A stretch of DNA of 64,000 bases, from NCBI GenBank assembly GCA_019454045.1, contig SKCR01031836.1, positions 62,001 to 126,000 of the forward strand. The letters run 5' to 3'. This DNA comes from Zanthoxylum bungeanum. Taxonomy: Eukaryota > Streptophyta > Magnoliopsida > Sapindales > Rutaceae. Positions 56,995-64,000 of the stretch are shown one piece after another. The position numbers and the translations under genes were made by a program. The notes beneath the pieces were generated by a model. The model ran no database searches. It saw only the letters and a program-made list of their open reading frames with translations, and was not told the DNA's origin. Position 1 is the stretch's first letter. The number at the start of each line of letters is the position of its first letter.

Positions 56995-58720
56995 ATGAGC
57001 GAATCAGAGAATGGGGGATCTCGCATGGATCAGCTGGAGACTAGTCTCACTAAGGTTAACGAAAAATTGCAAGCTTTGACCACTGCTATGGCAAATATGG
57101 CTATGCCCCGTGCTGGGGGTGGCTGTGAGAATGTGAGGCGGGAAGAGCCTCCGAACAGGTTGAGTGAGGATATCAATATTTTTTATGATGACATGGCTGA
57201 GTATGTCGACGGGAGGATAGCCGGGCCTCAGGCCGAATTACAGAAACTCCGGGATCAGGTAGAGTCAGTTACCCTCAAGCTGAAGGGTAAACATGAAGAT
57301 TTGATGGACTATGAGGAGATGAATTTTGTGGAGCAGCTGCCAGCTCAGTTTAAGATGCATGACATAGCCAAGTTCAATGGGAACGGGAATCCGAGGGTCC
57401 ATCTCCAACAGTATGTTTATGTAATGAGTTCAGTGGGTCTATCGAATCGACAGGTTCAGAAGATGTTCGTGATGTCACTTGAAGGGGCACCTGTGGTATG
57501 GTATCACTGTCTGGAGAGAAAGGTAAAATATGATTGGAGGGCATTGGCAAAGGCCTTTCTGAATCCATATGTCACGGATTTGGAGATCGACTTGTCACTT
57601 CGTGACTTTCAGAATACCAAATAGAATCCGGAGGAGAGCTTCAAGAATTATGTGGATCGCTGGAGAAGCCAGCTTCTGAAAATGCAGACCTGGCCCTCGG
57701 AGAAGGACCAGATCAATATGATTATCAAGGGCACAAAGCCCTCTATTTATGGCAAGTTGAGGAGGATGACCTCTATGATTACTGATTTCCGACAGTTGAG
57801 GGAGACTGTCATGGATATTGAGGAAGAGGAAGCTGAGAACAAGAAGTTTTATGGCCTGAACATGACGACTATTGGAGGACCATCTGGTGCCAAGCCCGTT
57901 TCCGCTGAAATTGCCGCCATTAAGAACCGGCATTTCTCTAACCTGGGTAGGCCTTTGTCTAAAGTGCTTGAGAAGTTGGCGAGACAAGGACTCCTAAAAC
58001 CCTTGGAGACTAGACCACTTCCACACCCTCTACCACCAAATCTCAACCCGAACCTTTAGTGCCACTACCACCAGTAAAAAGTCCATGAAACCGATAGTTG
58101 TGCCCTCCTTCGACATGAAATCCAAGACCTCATAGACTCCCACAAAATACCTGACCCAGAAAAAGAGCAACCCAACACACATCGAAACCCCTTACCTAAC
58201 TATCACTCCGTCTCACCACATACATACATGATTAGCTCTGGCCTACCTAAAAGCCTTGTCCTCCAAACCTTTGACCGCCAAGCCTTTTGCTTGAGGATTT
58301 GGGATAGCAATAGTGAGGATGAAACAGAGCAGGGGAAGAATTTTTGGCTGGACTTCTCAAGCAGTGATGAAGAGGAGGTGAAAGGAATGACACGTAGTGG
58401 ACATTTTTACAGTGATACAGCAGAGAAAGGCAAGGAGGTGTTGGCCGAAGGTAGAGAAGTGGCGGAGAACGGTGATAACACTGAAGGAGATGTAGTGCTG
58501 CGTCAGTTGAAGAAGACACGAGCACAGCTGAGCATTTGGCAGTTGTTGTGTGTATCGCAGGAGCACAGCTGTGTCATGGTTGAGGCCTTGAACAAGATAA
58601 TAATGCCGGAGGATGCCAACCCTACGATGTTTGTAGGATCGGTGCAAAATGAAGCTTTGCAGGTGATAACCTTTTTCTGAGGAGGAACTCCCGGAGGAAG
58701 GAAGAAATCACAATAGGCCA
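56995..58720 (+). pseudogene. gag: G4 gag
   Basis: MSESENGGSRMDQLE start in AACAAACATG. The core has AKFNGNGNPRVHLQQYV, GAPVVWYHCLE and NPYVTDLEIDLSLRDF, then TAG at 57622-57624 (CAG in G1). The same frame continues YVDRWRSQLLKMQ, KPSIYGKLRRMTSM, NLGRPLSKVLEKL. Stops occur near 58057 and 58075, then HETDSCALLRHEIQDLIDS..NPLPNY, DFSSSDEEEVKGMTRSG and LRQLKKTRAQLSIW. A frameshift at about 58665 precedes protease. Confidence 0.9.
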
Positions 58721-59890
58721 CTATTCATAAGAGCTGAAGTGAGGGGCAAGAGGACATCTTGTGTGATGGTGGATGATGGCTCATTTGTCAATGTGTGCCC
58801 TTTGAAGATTTTGTCGAGGTTGGGTATGAAGACGACATATCTGAGTCCTTTTAATATGACTATCAAGGCATATGATGATAGTAAGTGGGGAGTTGAGGTT
58901 GAGTTCACGGTGCTTGATATCCCAGCCACTTTTGCTTTGTTATTGGGAAGGCCATGGTTCCATAAGCTTGGGGCCGTGCCCTCCACTCTGCATCAAGTCA
59001 TCAAGTTTCTGTATGGGGGAGAGATTGTCACTATCAAAGCTGAAGTAGACAATGTTGTGGCCGCCTTAGAGATACAACCTTTTACGAGGTTCCAAGTTTT
59101 GGCAACCTTTGAGGAGTGGGTGGATCCTAAGGTGGCTAGGATCATGGAGATGATGAAGTTCGAGTCGGGTACAGGTTCGGGTGTTGGAGGAGCCTTGCCC
59201 GACTTCAAGGGGTAGACCAACAAGAGAGGTTTAGGTTACAAGTCCGACGAGGATAAGCCGAAGACCAAAAAGAAAGGATTGAAGCTAACAGAATACTTCG
59301 TGAAAGCAACAATGTATCAAGGAGGGCCTGAACAAGTGGAAGTCAATGGGATCATGGTACCGGGATTTGAAATCTTCCAGGATGTGATGGGTGAAAAACT
59401 GCTGGTAGAAGAAGTTGCAAAGGATGGAGACAAGTGGGAGGAGGAGCTGATGAAGTTGGAGAGCCTGACCCTCGAGGAGAATAAGGAGACTGAAGAAAAC
59501 CCGGTTGTGGGGGATGAAGAGTCTGTGGAGGATGAAGATGTTTATCTCTCTGATTTATTTGAGTGTACCTCTGCATTCGTTAATAATAAAGACATTCATT
59601 TCGCTTACTTGCCTGGGTCTCTTCCTTTCAACTTGCATGATTTGAGTATATTTGACATCAACTCAACCAAAACAAACGCATTTAACCTTGGTACGCTTGA
59701 AAGCCCCAAGGAGATCTTAATTGCAAATGAGGTTACCTTTGAGGAGTGGAAGAAACTAGAGGAGATGTTGGTCAAATATGCCAAAGTATTCGCTTGGTCC
59801 TATGAGGACATGCCCGAAGTAGACAAAAGCATTGCCCAGCACGCGATACCGACCTATCCGAACATGAAGCCGATAAAGCAGAAGCTCTGA
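58721..59890 (+). pseudogene. pol: G4 protease and protease-RT linker
   Basis: KRTSCVMVDDGSFVNVCPL carries an intact D-D-G-S active site. Compared with G1 and G2, about 15 residues (GTFVAMVK..IEDE) are deleted between KWGVE and VEFTVLD. LLGRPWFHKLGAVPSTL and EEWVDPKVARIM follow, then TAG at 59213-59215 (CAG in relatives). The linker with VPGFEIFQDVMGEK is in frame here, which shows the frameshifts at this point in G1 and G2 are lesions and not programmed. Ends at TGA 59888-59890 (CGA to TGA). Confidence 0.9.
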
Positions 59891-60805
59891 AGAATGAGAC
59901 CCGAGTAGGCTGAGAAAGTTAGAGAAGAAGTCAAGAAGCAGATAGATGTGGGATTTCTGGAAGTAGTAAAGTACCATGAGTGGTTAGCAAACATTGTGCC
60001 AGTACCGAAGAAAGATGGAAAGGTCAGAATGTGCGTGGATTACAAAGACCTCAACAAAACTTGCCCGAAGGATGATTTTCCTCTACCCCATATAGACGTA
60101 TTGGTCGATAGTGCAGCTTTATCTGCCATGTACTCATTCGCGGATGGGTTCTTAGGATATAATCAGGTTCTTATGGTTGAAGAAGACAAGCATAAGATTG
60201 TCTTTGTTACTGAATGGGGTACGTATTGTTACAAGGTGATGTTGTTTGGGCTTAAGAATGCATGAGCCACTTATCAACGGATGGCCACTACGTTGTTCCA
60301 TTACTTAATAAAGAAAGAGATTGAAGTATTTGTGGATGACATGATGGTGAAGTCAGAGACAAGAAGCAGACACATAGAAGCACTGGAGAAGTTCATCGAA
60401 CGAGTCGATAAATACAACTTGCGGCTAAATCCCAAGAAGTGCGTGTTCGGAGTAACGTCGGGGAAGTTACTAGGACATACAGTGGGAATGAGAGGAATAG
60501 AAGTAGACCCCAAAAAGATCAAGGCAATTACTGAAATGCCTGCACCGAAGACAGAGAAAGAAATCAGAGCATTCCTTGGGAAAATTCAGTACATCAGTCG
60601 GTTCATCGCCAAGTTGACGTCCGTATGTGAGCCTATCTTCAAATTTTTAAGGAAGGACTAGCTAGTGAAATGGAATGAGCAATGCCAAGAATCCTTTGAC
60701 AAGATCATAGAATATTTGGTGAAGCCTCCTATATTGAAACCTCCAAGACTGGGCAAACCCTTGGTACTGTATTTGGCCATAGAACTCGAAGCATTGGGGG
60801 CGATG
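59891..60805 (+). pseudogene. pol: G4 reverse transcriptase and start of RNase H
   Basis: After a TAG at 59906-59908 (TGG in relatives) the frame runs MGFLEVVKYHEWLANIVPVP, VRMCVDYKDLN, PHIDVLVD, YSFADGFLGYNQV, FVTEWGTYCYKVMLFGLKNA, TGA at 60263, then EVFVDDMMVKSETR (V-D-D active site), LNPKKCVFGV and the AFLGKIQYISRFI connection. A TAG at 60659 (CAG in G2) is followed by the RNase H start LVLYLAIELEALGAM, where the copia LTR cuts in. Confidence 0.92.
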
Positions 60806-62000
60806 TGTTGGGGTTTCTATTAAGTCCCAAGATCTATTTCAAGCAAGAAACACATGTGAATAAAATAATGAAATATGGCGGAATCATACTTACATTGATC
60901 AGATTTTGCGACGCGACGAAAACAAGCCCTTGCTTCATGAAGCTCTCGGCTTTGCTCCTTGGATGTGCTTCAAATTTCAGCCATGGTGATCCTTCAAGCT
61001 CCAAGCTTTAAATGCTGATTCCATGCTCACAAGTCGGTTTCCCTATCACCTTCGCAAGACTCCGGAAATGTGCTAGCACCTTGGAAATTTTGCTATAAAA
61101 TTCCCTATCTAGCTTCTCCTTGTTCACGGTTTTTGCAGATTTTGGAGAGCAAAAATGGCCATTGGCCGAGAGTTAGAGGAGAGAAGAGAGAAATATTTTG
61201 TGTTACGTTGGTTTTTTGGATTTGTGTATCTAATACACTTAAAATGAATTTTAAAAATCCATTTACCAAAAAATAGGTACAAGGCTTTAAAGCCTTCAAC
61301 CACCACCATCAATCAATCATGACAAGTTGTCAAATCACTCAAAGTGACTAGACATCACATCAATCAAAGTGACTAATGATTTGACGCTTGATGTGACTTG
61401 TGCGCCGCACTTGAATTCGAAATGCGAGTGCGCCCGTAAACTCTCTCGGTCTCGGGTTCGCTAATTCCAAATTAACGAATTTTTCGTTGCGACGTAATTA
61501 AATAATTATTCCTAGCAAAACTACTATTCACGTCGCTAACGAATTAATTCTAAATTAACTCGTTCGCCCAAATTAAAATCTAATTTTAATTCCGCGTTGA
61601 AATCCAATTTCGTATAATATATTGAATATATTATTTTATCGATTAATTCTAAATTAACTCGTTCGCCCGAATTAAAATCTAATTTTAATTCCGCGTTGAA
61701 ATCCAATTTCGTATAATATATTGAATATATTATTTTATCGATTAATTCCAAATTAATCGTTCTCTCTCTTTAATTAATATTTTATCCCAGATAAAATATC
61801 TCTGTAATTAATCCCAGATTAATTTTCTCTCTCTTACTAATTAATCTCAGATTAATAAAGTGCGAGTCATACGTCATCGGTGAATCTTCGGGAAGCGACC
61901 CATGAGATCCCTGGATATTGGCAGTAAATCCGGTCGCCGGACTATCCGAACACATACGTACCTAGTACTACGTTTTTTTTACCGATTTACAAGACATGGT
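60806..62000 (-). repeat. Left arm: family I LTR, 3' 1.2 kb, reverse orientation
   Basis: Starts with the complement of the LTR end (TGTTGGGG) at 60806, exactly after G4 sequence, and runs to ACATGGT at 62000, about LTR position 0.9 kb. Complementary to about 62340-63468. Contains the palindrome string and a 99-bp tandem duplication. Minus frames at 61105-61751 are LTR shadows. Confidence 0.88.
61543..61740. repeat. 99-bp direct duplication in the left CopD arm
   Basis: Two near-identical copies, 61543-61641 and 61642-61740, each with ATTAACTCGTTCGCCC and CCGCGTTGAAATCC. The length, 33 codons, makes the minus-strand frame look like a repeated peptide. Confidence 0.88.
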
Positions 62001-63468
62001 GTACGCCTCTGCTGGGTATATTGAGAATCGTAGTGTGTTGGGTGTGATGTCAAAACGAAAGTATCACTCCAGTCATATGGAGATGATGTCGCGTAGGATA
62101 CGGTACTAGTACTCTTAAGTACTGCAGTCATCGAGATATTATGACTAGGTCATGTATATCTGATTATAGAGACTAGTTACCAGACATCCGACATGTGCTT
62201 CGTACGGGGCATACACAATTCCAGCCCCAGGCCTAGCACGTGACATCAGATACTGGATCGAAATACACAATACCATGTATACTACGCCTGATATAGATCC
62301 TTATTCCTGTAAGGATATTTCCTGAGAATTGGGTAGGCATGGCGCTTTGCTAGAAGCCAACCTTGTCTTGTAAATCGGTACAAACGTAGTACTAGGTACT
62401 TACGTGTTCGGATAGTCCGACGACCGTATATACTGCCAACATATCCGGGGATCTCATGGGTCACTTCCCAAAGATTCACTGATGACGTATGACTCGTACT
62501 TTTAATTAATATGGGATTAATTAGATGAGAGAGAAACTTAATCTGGGATTAATTGCGGAGATATTTTATCTGGGATAAAATATCAATTAAAGAGAGCTAA
62601 CAATTAATTTGGAATTAATCGATTAATTAATATATTCGATATATTAAATGAAATTGGATTTCGACGCGGAATTAAAATTAGATTTTAATTTGGGCGAACG
62701 AGTTAATTTAGAATTAATTCGTTAGCGACGTGAATAGTGATTTGCTAGGCAAAATCATTTAATTACGTCGCAACGGAAAATTCGTTAATTTGGAATTAGC
62801 GAACCCGAGCCCGGGATTGTTTGTGAGCGCATTCGCATTTCGAATTCGAATGCGGCACGCAAGTCAAATCAAGCGTCAAATCGCTAGTCACATCAAGCGT
62901 CAAATCATGTCACTTTGAGTGATGTGATAATTGATTGATTGATTGATTGATGTAGTGGTTGGCATTTATTGATTTTATTGTTTTACTTTTTAAAGCCAAA
63001 AATTTTGGTATATGGTTTAGAAAATCAATTACCAAAAACAAATTACACATTTTCCTTTATCTCTCTCTTCCTTCTCACGGTTTGGAGCCAAGAAATTCCC
63101 TCTCTTTCTCACGCCATTTCTTCTTCTGTTTTGCTGGGCAGAACCAAAAATGAATGGAAGCTAAGTGTGATTTTGTTGCAAAATAAAGAGTGCTAGCACA
63201 CTCAGGAATCTTCTGAAGGTGATAGGGAAGTCCACCCATGAGCCGGGAATCATTTGACGAAGCTTGGAGCTTGGATTCTAGAAGATTGATGGCCGAAAAT
63301 GGAGCCCAACAACAGTCACAGCCGTGACCATGACAGAGGCAGAAAATCCTTTTTGTTCGTCGTAGCGTCGCTCAACCGATCGATGTGAGTATTCCGCAAC
63401 TCCCTCGTTGTATTCGCACTTGTTTTATGCTTGATAATTGATCCTTGGGACCTTAGAGAATTCCAACA
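62001..63468 (+). repeat. Right arm: family I LTR lacking its first 0.55 kb
   Basis: Begins GTACGCCTCTGCTGGG (equivalent to about 2340 in CopF) and ends CCAACA. The palindrome string lies at about 62510-62810, including GATATTTTATC around TGG (62560-62584). The first 340 bases (to about 62340) form the spacer between the arms. Confidence 0.88.
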
Positions 63469-63469
63469 A

Positions 63470-63481
63470 TGGTATCAAAGC
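63470..63481 (+). promoter_or_regulatory. CopD primer-binding site
   Basis: TGGTATCAAAGC, close to the tRNA-iMet complement, one base after the LTR end. Confidence 0.8.
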
Positions 63482-64000
63482 CAATATTGAGCATGAAAAT
63501 TTTAGGGCTTAAAATTTAGGTAAAATGTTTTTGAGCATGATTTAATGAAATTGGATGTTTAAGTATGCTTATTACATGTTTAATTGAGGATTGATTGGAT
63601 CAATTTGATTAAATTTTGTTTGGAACAAATTTCCCCAAATTTTGTGGCTTGGCCGAAAGTTGGATCCCTAATGATCATGGTGATTTTTTTTTTTTGATTC
63701 ATTGGATGAGTTGAAATTAATTGGGAATTGTTGATTTGAGAATTAATTGGATTGAATTTGAAAATTGAACAAAATGCCCAAATTGCCGTGAGCTTAGCAT
63801 ATGAAATTGGGTTTGATTTTTGTTAAATTATGTTGGACACTATTTGATGTTAAAAGGCATGATTAATTAGGGTAATTGGTGTTTTGGAAATGTTAATTGT
63901 GTAATTAATTATGATATACACTTTGGTAATTAAATTGGGAATTTGGAATTTGTAATTTAATTATATTGGGCCTAATTTTGGAAATTGGACTTTGAATGTT
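63482..64000 (+). other. CopD leader, running off the window
   Basis: Colinear with the first half kilobase of the CopA leader read on the minus strand (53850 down to about 53330): GAGCATGATTTAAT, TTTCCCCAAATT, CATTGGATGAGTT. No gene yet at 64000; gag would be expected about 1.7 kb further. Confidence 0.8.

Larger units (their letters stand above)
54078..60805 (+). mobile_element. G4: Tat/Ogre-type gypsy element, 3'-truncated by CopD
   Basis: Complete 5' LTR, primer site, leader, gag, protease, RT and start of RNase H. It inserted in the CopA 5' LTR (5-base duplication not testable here). At 60805/60806 the RNase H is cut by a copia LTR terminus. CGATG (60801-60805) would be the duplication of that insertion. 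Apart from one frameshift near 58665, the gag-pol frame is broken almost only by point stops. Confidence 0.9.
60806..64000. mobile_element. CopD: copia family I, inverted LTR pair and leader
   Basis: A minus-oriented LTR piece (60806-62000) meets a plus-oriented piece (62001-63468) head to head; the latter continues with primer site and leader to the window end. Both carry family I LTR ends outward. The right part looks like the 5' end of a plus-strand element whose body lies beyond 64000. Confidence 0.85.

Noticed and set aside
61536..61751. Minus-strand frame with a duplicated 33-residue peptide
   Set aside because: Caused by the 99-bp LTR duplication; A/T-rich non-coding sequence.
1..64000. 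CRISPR arrays, bacterial operons or tRNA/rRNA genes
   Set aside because: Tandem repeats here lack unique spacers of constant length and all coding remnants are plant LTR retrotransposon proteins; no cloverleaf or rRNA sequence was recognised.

Overview
This window is repetitive DNA from a plant nuclear genome, probably a eudicot, although the species cannot be read from it. No host gene, tRNA, rRNA or CRISPR array was found. Almost every base can be assigned to nested LTR retrotransposons. Plant signatures are tRNA-iMet primer sites on Ty1/copia elements, and Ty3/gypsy elements of the Tat/Ogre group with the TGGCGACTCCACTGGGGA primer site and a second RNase H domain. All coding regions are broken. 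The layout fits heterochromatin of a large, transposon-rich genome.

Element names are mine. Copia family I (LTR about 2.0 kb): CopF (1-3811, +), CopE (LTR scrap, 21577-21822, +), CopA (45749-54077, -), CopD (60806-64000, inverted LTR pair plus a leader running off the window). Copia family II (LTR about 2.5 kb): CopB (31488-42812, +) and a related older CopC (42813-45748, -). Tat-type gypsy: G1 (3812-15897, +), G2 (15898-about 19552, -), G3 (21823-31487, +), G4 (54078-60805, +). A probable Athila-type gypsy contributes a 3' end with LTR (19553-21576) and a solo LTR (27904-29998).

Relative order from junctions: CopC is the oldest on the right. CopB sits in the CopC gag and CopA in the CopC LTR. 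G4 cuts the CopA 5' LTR, and a CopD LTR end cuts the G4 RNase H. G3 cuts the CopB 5' LTR. The G3 5' LTR is cut by CopE, which is itself cut by the Athila-type element. The G3 3' LTR holds the solo LTR, which holds a small palindromic insertion. On the left, G1 cuts the G2 integrase and CopF cuts the G1 5' LTR.

Functionally the interesting layer is non-coding. G1 (RT to integrase deleted) and G3 (coding region replaced) keep primer site, leader, polypurine tract and LTRs, so they look like non-autonomous passengers of G2/G4-like helpers. Both carry tandem arrays in the 3' UTR between a good splice acceptor and a good splice donor. The U5 of the Tat elements has a covarying hairpin next to a short copy of the primer-binding site. 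Copia family I LTRs contain a run of about eleven consecutive short palindromes with 1-3 base centres, and family II LTRs have a smaller set. At 60.8-63.5 kb two family I LTR pieces face each other as an inverted repeat of about 1.1 kb per arm.

Positions were read by eye and by translation comparison; element edges are usually good to a few bases where stated as termini, otherwise to tens of bases.
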